Below are positions 35,501-46,557 of a stretch of 64,000 nt of DNA, one piece after another. Under the pieces are notes generated by a model. That model searched no databases. It was given only the letters and a program-made list of their open reading frames with translations, and was not told the DNA's origin. This DNA comes from Camillea tinctor (taxonomy: Eukaryota; Ascomycota; Sordariomycetes; Xylariales; Xylariaceae). The translations under genes and the position numbers were made by a program. The stretch lies in assembly GCA_022578605.1 (NCBI GenBank), contig MU394075.1, forward strand, positions 491,137-555,136, read 5' to 3'. How positions within the stretch are numbered: the stretch's first letter is position 1; every line of letters starts with the position of its first letter.

Positions 35501-36897
35501 TCGCCTTGTTGGAGAATTAATTGCCAATTCTTAAAAAAAAGTAGCCATCCCCATCCCCATCCTTTTTTCCCTTGACTCTTTCTACAAACGCTCACTTTTT
35601 TCTCCTCTTCTCTTCATTCTCCCTTAACTTTCTCTCCCACCACCAACACCACCACCACCACACAAATCTCCTCCCATAGAAATGGTGGTTTAGGAACAAA
35701 GTCCATCTAAATTCATCATTGCGTCGCGTCTTTTCATTCATATTTTTACTGCATTTGATGCATCAGATTCTGGTGCATCGGATCGGTTAATCTAGAGAGC
35801 CCAGGCTCATCGTCTCGACGACTTTTCCCCATCGGCAAAGCTGTGCTCTTGCTGCGACTGAGTGCATCCTCCCGTGCCATTCTCGTGAGGTTATTCAGAT
35901 CCCAGCTTTTTGGCAACACAACGCTACGCACCGACCGCCTCTAGACAAATTCAAGGTCACGTTACTTGTATACCAACAGAGCCCACTTTTTCCATCTTTC
36001 ACCGTCCAATCACTGGGTTTCTTGGCGACATAGCTTCAGTTCCAGTTCCAGTTTCCAGTTGCAGCACCAGTTCCTAGTTCCAAAGTTCCCACTCTAGTAA
36101 ACTGTTGGTGGTTATTTTTTTTATTTTTTTTTGTTTGGTGGTTGTGTTATCTGGTCTGGTCTGGTCTGGTCTGGTCTGTCATACCTCTACTACTGCTAAT
36201 TAGGTACGGTACAATTACCCACCTAATCTACCTCTTTACCTACCTACTTGTACTACCTGTTTTTCCTTTACCTACACCTACATAACTTGTTGCCACCCAC
36301 TATCAATCACCTTATTACACATTCACTGGTCATTCAACCCAGCTGGTACTTATATACCACAACCAACTCTGGTATCACGAACCAGTATCATTTCTCCACT
36401 TCCATCGCAACCACTTACACCACTTATACTACTTACACCATCACCTTACCATCATCTCTTCATTCAATCCATTCATTCCTTCACCATTACAACTACAAAT
36501 TGTGATCCTTTGTCAATGGGGACTGGTTACCATCCTTGTCATCATCTTTTTTAAAAACTTATCAACTGATTAATTGCATCACGACAGTCTTTTCCCATTC
36601 CCTTTTTATAAACCTTCTTATTCTCCATTTTATTACAACTTATAAAAGATTAACTCTTTTCCCTTTCCCCCTTTTCTTTTCCTTTCCTCTTCTTTCTTTG
36701 TTCTTTTCTTTTTTTTTTTCCCTTCTAATTTCTACAAGAATTCCATTCTATAATTTTTTATTCTTCCACTTATTCTTCCTCTTCCACAACGCGCACGGGC
36801 TTGTTGCATCTCCCTCCCGAACCAATCCCGATTACTTCCACCCAGCCATTTTCTTTCTTTTAACCCCCTTGTTGGAAAACCAGGATCATTGATTGCG
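32570..36897. other. 4.3-kb spacer with long pyrimidine-rich leader of HPC2
   Basis: No gene is supported. The left part (32570-34620) is AT-rich with a few CCTAGGTA motifs. From about 34885 to 36890 the plus strand is strikingly C/T-rich, with repeated T-, CT- and CCTCC-runs, a pentamer repeat near 36151-36177 and A-rich interruptions. This fits a long 5' untranslated region, possibly with leader introns, of the HPC2 gene on the same strand. Frames such as 34837-35099 and 36536-36892 are composition artefacts (Ser/Phe/Leu/Pro strings). Confidence 0.5.
36151..36177 (+). repeat. CTGGT pentamer tandem repeat
   Basis: Five to six consecutive CTGGT units lie in the pyrimidine-rich region upstream of HPC2. 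Confidence 0.9.
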
Positions 36898-38889
36898 ATG
36901 GCTGCAGCCTCCGGAAATGTTCCGATGCGATACAGTTCGTCTCCAGAGTTGTCAGACCCACCCTCCATGCTATCAGCACCCACATCGCCGGCTGGATATA
37001 GTCGGACAAGGAATAATGGTGGTGAGCTAGATGAGATTATTGTCGATCCAACCAGCATTCGGTATGATGGGTTGGGCCAGCCAATGTTGACCAAGGATGG
37101 ATTGCCTCGCCGGAAACCTGGTCCAAAGCCAGGAACGAGGATCAACAAGCGAAGCAGCCTCAATCCCGAAGAGGGCGCAGAGAAGCCAAAACGAGTTCGC
37201 AAACCGAAGGACCCCAATGCGCCTGCTGCTCCGCGGAGACGCAAGGCAGTAGCTGGTGAGGGTGAAGGCAGTGAAGTCAGGTCGCGGGCAGCCAGTGTCG
37301 GGGTCAGCTCAGGTACCGGTGCGGCCTCTCGGCAGCCCAAGATCACCGAGATGGCTGGCCTTGGTCGACCGGAGCCTGTGCACCAGAAGGAATCGAAGCG
37401 TGAGAGCATGCCGAATTCCATGTCCAGCATCCTCAATGCCGATCCTGAACCGCCTCGGAAGTACAACGAATCCCCGCAACAAACACAACAACCACAACAG
37501 CAGCCTTCGCGACCCAGCGCACCTTCGCGGACGAGTGGGACCAACTATGACCCCATTCGCTCGTCCAACTATGATCCCGTCAGAGAAACCATGGTCACGC
37601 ACAACTTCTCCAACCCCATGGGATCCCCGCGAGGACCTAGCACCACTAATATCACCAACCGTGCTAGCGCGTCACCTTCCATTGCCAGTCTCGTCGATCC
37701 CCCTGTACCGAACATCATCTCGCCCGTCCCGTCGCATACGTCTTTTGTGCAGAACTCGCAACCCGTGCATTCCCAGTCCAAGTCCCAGGCTCGTGGCCCT
37801 CAGGAGTCGAATTCCGTGCCGGCATCGCCTAATCCCTTCCGCCAGGAGTTTGTGCCTCCCCCGGCGCCAAAGCCGCCCACGGCCGATGTGAAGAAGGCTG
37901 CCCCATCCCTGGCGCCCTCTATCGCCTCTAAGATCGAGATTCGTCCGAGTTCTATCACCACTATTGGCGGTGCAGTGCCCAAACGAACACCACCGAAGAA
38001 CCAGAGTACTGCATCGTCATCGCCCCGAGTCCACGCCACGAAGGATGCCCTCATACCTCTACCGGGGGGTCCGGAGCGATCAATTCTTGACTTTGGCAAG
38101 GCGGAGCCTGGATCCGAACTAGCAGCCCCCTCGATTGTTTTGAATATTCCCCTTAACGGCGAGACGAATAAATATGTCAACTTCATGCGCATGGCTGAAG
38201 ACCAATATGGTTGGGATGCGCTTCACCCGCGTCAGGCCGAACACAAGGCGCGGAAAGCTCGTATCGCTGCTGCCTCGGCCGCGCTGGCACAAAATGATTC
38301 TAGTCGTGAGGGTGATGAGATGTCGGTTGACGAATCGGATAATGACGACTCGAATATTGAAATGGGCGGTACTAGTGGCCCGGATAAGCCGGTTGACGGT
38401 AAACCGGCCAAGAAAAAGAGACATTTTAAGGAGGATGAATACGATAAAGATGACGATTTTGTTGACGATTCGGAGATGTTGTGGGAGGAGCAGGCTGCAG
38501 CAAGTCGTGACGGTTTCTTCGTTTACTCTGGCCCACTGGTGCCGGAAGTTGAGAAGCCTGATGCTAGTCGGTATGTGTATTCATCATTTCCCAACCTGAA
38601 GCCGAAGCCTAGACTAACTGAGGATAGCAATGATGGTCTTCCCAAGCGAGGACGTGGTTCCCGAGGTGGACGAGGTGGAAACCGCACATCGACTACCGGT
38701 GCGGGACGTGGCCGTGGGGGAGGTCCCGGTTCTCGAGGGGGTGTTGTGCGTAAGCCGCGCATGACGAAGGCGGACAAGGCCCAAATGGACCGCGAAAAAG
38801 CCGAACGCGAAGCTGCATTTCTGAAATCGACGAACGGTGGCTCATACAACGTATTACATCCCACTAGCCCTCAGTTCAGCGGGCTATAA
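36898..38889 (+). CDS. hpc2: HPC2-like subunit of the HIR histone chaperone complex
   Basis: A single exon of 663 residues from the first ATG at 36898 (GCGATGG). Most of the protein is disordered and Pro/Ser-rich. Residues about 70-90 are basic (RRKPGPKPGTRINKR), resembling an AT-hook-like DNA-binding patch. The diagnostic HUN/Hpc2-related domain lies at about residues 510-555. It contains KDDDFVDDSEMLWEEQ followed by GFFVYSGPLVPEVEKP. A C-terminal Arg/Gly-rich segment (about 580-620) follows, and the last ~35 residues are charged. Hpc2/ubinuclein proteins scaffold the HIR/HIRA complex that deposits H3-H4 independently of replication and represses histone genes. The function is inferred from the HUN domain. 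The long pyrimidine-rich upstream region suggests an extended leader. Confidence 0.9.
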   Translation: MAAASGNVPMRYSSSPELSDPPSMLSAPTSPAGYSRTRNNGGELDEIIVDPTSIRYDGLGQPMLTKDGLPRRKPGPKPGTRINKRSSLNPEEGAEKPKRVRKPKDPNAPAAPRRRKAVAGEGEGSEVRSRAASVGVSSGTGAASRQPKITEMAGLGRPEPVHQKESKRESMPNSMSSILNADPEPPRKYNESPQQTQQPQQQPSRPSAPSRTSGTNYDPIRSSNYDPVRETMVTHNFSNPMGSPRGPSTTNITNRASASPSIASLVDPPVPNIISPVPSHTSFVQNSQPVHSQSKSQARGPQESNSVPASPNPFRQEFVPPPAPKPPTADVKKAAPSLAPSIASKIEIRPSSITTIGGAVPKRTPPKNQSTASSSPRVHATKDALIPLPGGPERSILDFGKAEPGSELAAPSIVLNIPLNGETNKYVNFMRMAEDQYGWDALHPRQAEHKARKARIAAASAALAQNDSSREGDEMSVDESDNDDSNIEMGGTSGPDKPVDGKPAKKKRHFKEDEYDKDDDFVDDSEMLWEEQAAASRDGFFVYSGPLVPEVEKPDASRYVYSSFPNLKPKPRLTEDSNDGLPKRGRGSRGGRGGNRTSTTGAGRGRGGGPGSRGGVVRKPRMTKADKAQMDREKAEREAAFLKSTNGGSYNVLHPTSPQFSGL

Positions 38890-39750
38890 AATTCCCTCCT
38901 CTGCTGTTGGTGTATCGATGGGCACGAATTACATGTACACAAGGGTGGTTTTGCGCCTAACTATCAGGTTGTTGACAGGATTCTGGAGTTAAGGAAGAAA
39001 GGACATGGTCAGCAATGCTGGGCGTATGGGCGGCTTGTATCGATACCAATAATTAATCTTCGATGTGTCTTATGTTTGTTCTGTGTGGGATGAGGATTTG
39101 GCGTCTGTGGTGGATCAACCATCCTACATTGCATTTGTTTTTAGTTGAAGAATGAATGGAACTCGATTCCACTTAGTGTTTGTTATATCGCGCATAGATT
39201 GACTAGGGGAAAAAAAACCTTAAAAAAAACAACTGGATTGATGTGAATGTGTCTTGGGTATAGTTGTTGTTCTTTTTGGTGTTGTTGCAGTGTTTAATTT
39301 CCTAAGCAGCGCAGTGCTAACTCGACATAGTGCAGAACAACAAAGAGCTCCCATGCGTAAAGATGTATTTTGTTTGCTCAGGATGTTGTTGAACCCCGCC
39401 CCCTTTTTTTGGCCAGGGGAGCAACCACAACACTAGGGTGACGGCACATCCCTATACATGTCAACAAATTCATCGATACACATTAATAACCTTATTGCTA
39501 CTGATCCTAATCCTCGAGAGATATAAGTGTTAAGGACTGGACCCGGCATTTGGTGAGGGGATGAAGGGGGGAAGGAGGGTCTGAATCGATATTTCCACAC
39601 TCAGCCCCAGGATCAGACCCACAACGGATGGCGCATGCTAAACACGCCACTTAGCTAAACATCGGCTAGGTAAGCAATGCAACCTGGTATATGGCTAGGT
39701 TGACGATGAAATCAATAATCAGTATATGGCTAGGTGTTGGCGCGCGCTGA

Positions 39751-39929
39751 GGGGGGGGGGGGGGGGGGGGGGGGTGGCGAGCGGTTTTTAAACCCCCCAA
39801 ATTTTTTTAACCGAACCCGTTTTGGCGCAGTCTCACTGTTAAAAAAAGGGGCGCCCGTGAGCCCCCGGGGCGNNNNNNNNNNGGGCCCCCCGCCCCCCCC
39901 GCCGCCCCCCCCCCCCGCCGCCCGCCCCG

Positions 39930-39968
<39 letters not shown>
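39751..39968. other. Assembly gap flanked by homopolymer G and C runs
   Basis: Ten N bases lie at 39873-39882. To the left is a 24-G run (39751-39774). To the right, from about 39888 to 39968, the sequence is almost pure C with a few G. These runs look like failed base calling at a scaffold join. Confidence 0.9.
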
Positions 39969-39969
<1 letters not shown>

Positions 39970-40058
39970 CGAGCGGCGAGCGGTTTTGAAACCCCGACTC
40001 TTTTTTTCACCTGACCCTTGTTCGCTCAGTCTCACTGTATAAAAGGAGCCCCCCCTTA
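39776..40058 (+). repeat. Imperfect duplicated flanks of the gap (likely one sequence assembled twice)
   Basis: The segment at 39776-39856 and the segment at 39975-40058 follow the same order: GGCGAGCGGTTTT, AAACCCC, a T-run, ACC(C)GA-like, CAGTCTCACTGT, then AAAAGG. They differ mainly by base substitutions and run lengths. The left copy looks like a poor-quality read of the right copy. Confidence 0.75.
40038..40045 (+). promoter_or_regulatory. TATA box of the SDR gene
   Basis: TATAAAAG lies 146 bp upstream of the ATG at 40191, and is followed by a C/T-rich leader. The corresponding position in the left, low-quality copy is degraded. Confidence 0.55.
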
Positions 40059-40190
40059 CCCCCCCTTTCCCTGTTTTCCCTCTTTTTCCTTTTCTCTTTC
40101 TTTAGTTCTGTCATTATTGTCCCGTCGTGTTGAGTATTCCCCCTGAAATTTTACCTTGGAAAGAATAGATAACACGCGCTTGAAAGCAAG

Positions 40191-41800
40191 ATGGCTTCTC
40201 CTCACCCCCTTTCGGCTTCTTCGCTCTTCTCTTCCCTCAAGGGATGGGTCGCCGTCGGTTGGTTGCCCCTTATGTTACCTTCTCTTTGCCTACCTACCCT
40301 ATCTTCTTACCCCCTGTCCCCCCAACCCCTTTTTTGCAACTCGATCAATCTACTAACACCAATCCTCACGAAATTGTCTAGTCACCGGCGGAGGAACAGG
40401 CGTCGGCCTGGGTAGGTCTTCTCACTCGACCCCTTTTTCTGTTCGTCTTAACATTGGGGGTTGTAGTAATCGCCCAGACTCTCGCCGTCAACGGGGCTAA
40501 GGTCTACATCACGGGCCGCCGCGCCGACGTCCTCGAGACGAGCGCGCGCCTCTACGGATCCCCTGATCGCCTCGGCCCACAAGGGGGCAGCATCGTGCCC
40601 CTCGTTATGGACGTCACGTCCAAGGAGAGCATACGCAAGGCCGTTGATGAGATTGCGCAGAAGGAGACCTGTGTTAATATGTCAGTGTCTATTCCTTTTT
40701 TTCACCCTTTTACTCTCTCCCACTGTGTAGCTTGCCATGATAGAGGAATGGATATAGGACATGGAAAAAGACTGATACTTGGATTCTGAGAATATTAGAC
40801 TCGTGAATAACGCCGGGACCTGGCTCGGGCGCACCCTCGCGCGGCCGACGGATGGCCCGGAAGTGTTCGGCAAGGCGATGTTCGACGAGGAAATGGAGGG
40901 CAATTGGCAGAAGAGTACGTTGCGATCACACACAGCGCATACTTGAGGCCTGGAGCTGACTTAGGGGGCCGTTCCGCACACACACAGCGTTCCACACAAA
41001 CTCAACCTCGATATTTTTCGTGACCGCGGCCTTCCTCCCGCTGCTGGCCAAGTCTGAGGCTAGTCCCACGGGCAAAATCGGCAGCGTTATTAATAATACC
41101 TCCATTAGCGGGAGCCTGCGGATGTGAGTTTATGCTCACTGCCGCGATGATGTGCGGGGTGCTGACGAGGCTACAGGAGCCAGAACTGCCAGTTCTCGTA
41201 CAACGTACGTTCCCAAAACCCACGACAAAAGAGGGAGCAAACTGCTGATTTCTTGATCCCCGAATTGTAGGCTAGCAAAGCGGCCGCGAACCACATCACG
41301 CGCCAGATGGCGTTAGAGCTGAGCCAGGACGCCATCAAAGTGCGCGTCAACGGGCTCGCGCTGGGTATGTTTCTCTCTCCCCCTTTCTCCCCCCCTGCGT
41401 AATTTGTGTAGATGCATTGCGCTAAATGGAAGGACAGGCTATTTCCCGTCCGAGCTGACCGTCGGCCCTTCCAATGCCGAGAACGAAATACCCCCCTACG
41501 ACGTCGAGAAGTTCCGCGAGGGAGCCGCGGCGATGGGCGCGAGGACCGTGAAGAGGATGGGGGCGCCGGAGGAGCTGGCTAGCGTGAGTTGTCTTTTGTC
41601 TTTTTTTCTTTTTTTTTTCTGTTCACCCCCTTTTTGACAATTCTTTTATTGGGAATCGCTCTGCTCGTGGGAGGGTGACTAATGTGCGCATATCATGCTG
41701 CTTTTAGGTTATATTGACGCTCGCTACGAATGACTTCCTCTGGGGCTCGATTATACCCCTGGATGGCGGGTTCTCGCTCACTGTACCTGGAGTTTTGTAG
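40191..41800 (+). CDS. Short-chain dehydrogenase/reductase (RhlG-like SDR), nine exons
   Basis: Nine exons give 307 residues: 40191..40257, 40382..40411, 40467..40680, 40799..40914, 40988..41123, 41177..41204, 41271..41364, 41438..41583 and 41708..41800. Every junction has GT..AG borders, and the first intron has a TACTAAC branch site. The spliced protein shows the classical SDR set. The cofactor loop is VVTGGGTGVG near residues 22-31. NNAG follows in ILVNNAGTWLG, the catalytic-Ser region is NTSISGSL, and YNASKA holds the YxxxK pair. The C-terminus reads LDGGFSLTVPGVL. Exons 2 and 6 are only 30 and 28 bp. The sequence pattern is that of fungal proteins annotated as rhamnolipid-type 3-oxoacyl reductases; the real substrate is unknown. 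NAD(P)H dependence is inferred. Confidence 0.92.
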
Positions 41801-42684
41801 GCGTGGGCTAGAAAGGTCCTGCTTCTATTTTTTTTAGGGGACAATTATATTGAACGAGAGCATCAAGATGGCTATGACGATTCTCATTGATGTCACTGGA
41901 ATGAGGTGTTTCTACATCGAGTAAATGCATTGGAATCAGCGTTTCTATTAGCGGTTGTAGGATACATACAAAGCTCGTGTTAGTGGTATCTTTGTATATG
42001 TGTATTTTATTTTAGGAGAAGCATATAGGTAGCAAATGCATAGAATCTAATTAGATTGCAGATGAGATAGTTCACCTTATTTCATGAATGCTTATATATT
42101 ATATATAGGTATATTAGGAGATTTAATGTATTTTCCCTTGAATCTAATTAGGTCATAGTCTCAATTACTAGGTTAGTGTAAAAAGGGGTACCCCCTTTTC
42201 ACCAACATCAGTCACGTGACCTGAACCACCTAACTTCTTTCAGGGGTGGTCAGGGGTTGTAATAACTTGGTTGCGATTTCAAGATTAATGTAAACTGGAG
42301 GCTTTGCTGGAGCTTGCAACGAAAGCCTTTTGTTAGGCCTACTCCCCATGTTAGACCTATTCTGATAATTTTACGTTGTTGAGCTTGTTGGAATTTCACT
42401 CCCCTACACACTCCTACCTTACCAACAATACCTATTCCTGAACGGAGGTCTGCTAAATCACTTAGGCTATAAAGCTACCATATTTCTCAAAAGAAAAGCA
42501 TTTCCTAGGATGCTTATATTTATTGCTGTCAAAAGAGTGACTAAATACAGAGAAAGCTATTGGCCATTATAGAGAAGGTGTTTTGGGTACCCATTGCCCC
42601 CGTTCGTCGACTTCATCTCATTGAAACCCCTTAGATCAACCTTCTGTTATGAATCATTATGTCACCAGAGATCCGTAATAGTAG
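41801..42684. other. Convergent AT-rich spacer
   Basis: The stretch lies between the 3' ends of the SDR gene and the small secreted-protein gene. It is AT-rich, with a TA tract near 42093-42110. I see nothing coding. Confidence 0.55.
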
Positions 42685-43091
42685 TTAATTGCAGGAGACA
42701 TTCCAGATGAACTCATCAGACGGATTTCCTTCAAGAGAGACACATTCGCCTACGCGAGGCGGACTAATCACCGTAAAAGGCGGCTGGGTGGTGCCGGTCT
42801 CCTTCCACCAAATCACCACTAAATAAAGGTTAGCTATGCTCTGTCTGGGTAGGTGATCTGTCATGTTTTCTCACAGGAACAGTTGTCGGGCAAGTTGCTC
42901 CTGACAGACCCCCAGCCAGCCTCGAAGTCATGAAAGCTATCATCGTTGACGTCGTGGCCCGTGCCGCCCACGTCGCACTGGTCGTCAGTGAATGTGTCGA
43001 AGGTGCCGATTTCCTGTCGAGCCTCAACTTTGGGAGCGGCTGTGGCCAAGGTGGCGCCGAGGGCAAGAATAGAGAAGATGGTGAAGCGCAT
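42685..43091 (-). CDS. Small secreted cysteine-containing protein, spliced, 116 residues
   Basis: Two exons on the minus strand, 43091..42875 and 42818..42685. The 56-bp intron starts GTGAGA, has GCTAAC ten bases before its end, and ends TTTAG. Residues 1-19 are a typical signal peptide ending TAAP, followed by a possible KVEAR processing site. The mature part is acidic and carries four cysteines (39, 71, 98 and 115), which could form two disulfides. Without splicing the frame stops after 76 residues, with an ending (CSCEKT) that reads through the donor site. I recognise no family. The size, signal peptide and even cysteine number fit an extracellular or effector-like protein, but no function can be assigned. 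A TATA box lies 106 bp upstream. Confidence 0.8.
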
Positions 43092-43196
43092 GATGGCAAT
43101 TGGTTGACTGTTGGTTCTTTTGGTAAGAGAGTTCTTTGATGTTTGCTGGTTGTTGTTGACTGTATGATATGCTCTTAGACCATGGGGTTTCTTGCC

Positions 43197-43204
43197 CTTA
43201 TATA
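43197..43204 (-). promoter_or_regulatory. TATA box of the small secreted-protein gene
   Basis: TATATAAG on the minus strand lies 106 bp upstream of the ATG at 43091. Confidence 0.55.
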
Positions 43205-43694
43205 CTTTTAACGTTCAGCTCTAGTACGGGATATCCTTCCAAGATGATGTTACAAATGGAATTAGGCAACCCATCGAGCCAAGCCATCAAAGTTTCACGA
43301 CATGCCACTATACCCCGATCCTATATCATATATATTACGCCTCTCTTGTGATGTAGCTAATTAGACGATGAGATCTGCGGAGCATTCGAGCTGGAAGAGG
43401 TCGAAACTCACATAAGCCGTGTCTCACCGGTCTGTTGATATTGAAGTCGATCAATAATTTGACTCAGTTTGAGCAGAACTCGGTGTGAATCCTCACTGTT
43501 GTCGTTACGGGAAGGGTTATTTGGATATACGAGATGCAATGCCACTGTCACAACCACGGACGCGACTGAGACACGGCCTGAACCCGAGAGCTATGCCCGC
43601 TGCATTGTGACGGTATCATGTCTCTCGTTGTGCATCGTGATGCCCAGTCTTTTGAAGCTCACACCTCTGTGATCTCTTAGAGGTTGTTGCGTGG

Positions 43695-43740
43695 TCTCTC
43701 TCCCTCCCTCCCTCCCTCCCTCTCTCTCTCTCTCTCTCTC

Positions 43741-43773
<33 letters not shown>
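43695..43773 (+). repeat. Compound microsatellite (CCCT)n-(CT)n-(GT)n
   Basis: Consecutive CCCT units pass into a CT repeat and then into a GT repeat. Together they form about 80 bp of simple sequence. Confidence 0.95.
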
Positions 43774-43775
<2 letters not shown>

Positions 43776-44873
43776 CCTGTGAAGAATGAAGAAACAAGCA
43801 CCTAGTTTTTTTTAATAAAGCAATACTACTTTGTTTTTATTTCTCTTGAAAATGTAATGGTAAGGAGACATGAACATCCGATATTGTGAGCTAATGGTGA
43901 TCGCTTTCTTGTCTTCGACAACACCGTCTTTTTGCTGATCTCGTGGCACAATATGCACGTATAAGCCCGCACGGGAAGTAATGGCGCCTCATGTCTAGCT
44001 GGTTTTTGAGTATACGAAGGCTACCAGCCAGCCACACCTTGCTATTCCCCGAACACTTAGGTAATGGTAATATACGTCATAATCATCGATGATTGTGGCT
44101 AGCTGGAATAGATTGTTTCCATCAAATCAGAGCTTTCATTGTTGTGTGTGGGTAACTTTTAAACTGACGGCTACGGGTTACTTGACCTACCTCCCTCTCT
44201 TTCTAAACACAAGCAGCTGAAACCGGGTTATTACTGGCATTAACTATATAAACTATACATTTTGGTCATTTATTTTATAGTCGTAAAGGTCAATACCACC
44301 CAATAACAATAGCACATGTAAACCGACTCACGTTAGTAATGGTAATTACCTAAGTTAATTATGTAAAGAATTAACCTTAAGCGATTTAAACACTGCTTAC
44401 TTAACTACCCGAGATCCGAATCGTGCGGAGAAGGGGAGTATGCCCAGATTCAGCGGTGTTCGTGCTCTGCGATTGGTCAGAATTCTAGCGTATATGAGTG
44501 AAATGGCAGCTTTTGATTGGCTCAGAGGGTCACATGTCTATTCGGCATACTCTTTACCAAGAGGCTCGAGAACCCGTTTAACCCACATGCAGTACTTTGA
44601 TACTTACCTACCAAGGTAACTAGTACCTAAATGCCTAGCATTGCGGGCCTCGACGCTCCGTCCCCTTCTAAATGGCAACGTTCGAGATATAGGGGAATCC
44701 ATACTATACTCAGGATGAGATACCTAAATGTTATATAAAACATGTTTCCTCTAGTTTTCATTTTCATTTAGGTATTTCATAATGGGTCATGTTCCATATA
44801 CCCGACACTTTAGTTGGTGGGTGGAAATAGTGTAGAAATTGTTGTTATTAGTGACACTGCACTATATTTCACG

Positions 44874-46557
44874 ATGGTGTTTACTACTATCTCTACCTCC
44901 CGGGTTCTGACGCTAGGTCTACTACTAGTGAGCAGGGCCATTGCGAGCCCAACCAAGGCTGGCCGACAAGTACCGGAAGGTTTTGTGACCGTCAAAGACG
45001 GGAAGTTTCAGCTGGACGGGGAAGTGTTCAATTTTGCGGGTAGCAATGCATATTACTTCCCATTTAATAACGTAAGATAGTATACCCTACCTTTCAGACA
45101 CATGTAAGAATGGACTCTAAGCGCATACACGCATACAGAATCAAACCGACGTGGAGCTGGGTCTCACCGCTGCCAAAGACGCCGGCCTGAAGGTCTTCCG
45201 AACCTGGGGCTTCAACGACAAGAACGTGACGTACAACGCGGGCGGGCTGCCACAGTACGGCGGCGAAGGCGCGGGAGACACGGAGGTGGTGTTCCAGCGC
45301 TTTGCAGACGGCTCGTCTACAATTGATATCACCCCCTTCGACAAGGTCGTCGATGCGGCTACGAAGGTGGGCATCAAGCTCATCGTTGCCTTCACTAACA
45401 ACTGGGCCGACTACGGTGGCATGGACGTGTACACCGTGAACCACGGAGGACGGTATCACGACGACGTACGTATCTAAGTTCCCTTTATAATATCTCCAAT
45501 GCCTCCCCTACTCACTCATCTTCAATTATCTTATTGCCCCTTTGCTCACGCTCCACCTCATCATCCCGGGTCGGGGGAACACAGTTCTACCGCCTCCCCG
45601 CCATCAAAGACGCCTACAAGCGGTACGTCGAAGCGGTCGTGAGCCGGTACGCCTCCTCCCCCGCAATCATGGCCTGGGAGCTCGCCAACGAGCCCCGCTG
45701 CGGCGCCGACGCCACGCGCAACCTGCCCGCGAGCCCGGAGTGCTCGCCCGCGCTGCTGACGGCTTGGACCGACGAGATGAGCGCGTTCGTCAAGACCCTG
45801 GACCCGGACCACCTCGTGACCTGGGGCGGCGAGGGCGGCTTCCTGCGCGACGGCGCAAACGACGGCTTCTACACGGGCGCCGACGGCGGCGACTTCGACG
45901 CCCAGATCGCGCTCCCGGGCGTGGATTTCGGCGTCTTCCACACGTACCCCGATTGGTGGGGCAAGACCCCCGAGTGGGCCGATGCCTGGATCCGGGATCA
46001 TGCCCTGGCTGCCCAGGCCGCGGGCAAGCCGGTCGTGCATGAGGAGTATGGGTGGATGACGGCGGCGGCACGGGCGCAGAATGGGAGTAAGTGGATTTTC
46101 GAGTTTCATGGCCCCGCTTAGCTCGTTCGGGAGGTTGAGGTCGCCTATGCTGTGCTGAGATGGGTTTCACAAGTTCTGGTGTCGTGTTGCGGGTTCGTAT
46201 TTTACTGACCGCCTCTTGAAACAGTTCCCGCCCAGCAGAGGACACGGGTTCAGGTCGAGGGCCGCTGGCAGGATATCATGCTCGAGGCGGAGGGAGGTCC
46301 CAGTAAGTTCACTTTCGCGTCTGCACTGTTTACTCAACCTCGGTTGATTATGATCACCGGGGTCACGTTTCATGGGTTGGGAGCATGATCGCTGATACTT
46401 GCCTCAATTTACCGTAGTGTCGGACATGTACTGGCAGTTTGGTTTCTCGGGCTTTTCTTATGGGCGTAACCACGATGATGGATTCTCGATTTTCCTGGAC
46501 GACGATGAGGCTCAGACCTTGGTTTACGGACACGCCGAGAAGGTGAACGGGCTCTGA
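44874..46557 (+). CDS. Secreted GH5 (subfamily 7-like) endo-beta-1,4-mannanase
   Basis: Five exons, 44874..45071, 45139..45465, 45585..46086, 46225..46302 and 46418..46557, give 414 residues. The ATG at 44874 is the first in frame and opens a signal peptide of about 24 residues ending in SRAIA. Domain landmarks are [25 protein letters not shown] and [10 protein letters not shown], with the acid/base Glu at 211. VHEEYGW holds the nucleophile Glu (328 or 329), and FHTYPDWWG lies before it. The order and motifs are those of fungal Man5 enzymes, which cut beta-1,4-mannan in plant cell walls. The two last introns restore [20 protein letters not shown], the usual C-terminus. There is no cellulose-binding module. 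All introns have GTAAG- or GTACG-type donors. Confidence 0.93.

Larger units (their letters stand above)
38890..40190. other. Spacer with scaffold gap and SDR promoter
   Basis: The stretch begins with the 3' untranslated region of HPC2. It then contains the error-rich region around the assembly gap, described separately, and the promoter of the SDR gene. No gene is seen. Open frames at 39730-40042 are strings of Pro, Gly or Ala produced by homopolymer runs. Confidence 0.55.
43092..44873. other. Divergent intergenic region, small secreted protein / mannanase
   Basis: The stretch is the shared upstream region of the minus-strand small secreted-protein gene and the plus-strand GH5 gene. It contains a compound microsatellite (listed separately) and AT-rich sequence. 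Several CCTA/TAGG motifs lie near 44185 and 44605. No gene is supported. Confidence 0.5.

Noticed and set aside
36248..36892. Ser/Thr/Leu/Phe-rich open frames upstream of HPC2
   Set aside because: They reflect the pyrimidine-rich composition and have no domain signature.
39730..40042. Poly-Pro/Gly/Ala open frames across the N-run
   Set aside because: They are products of homopolymer runs around an assembly gap.
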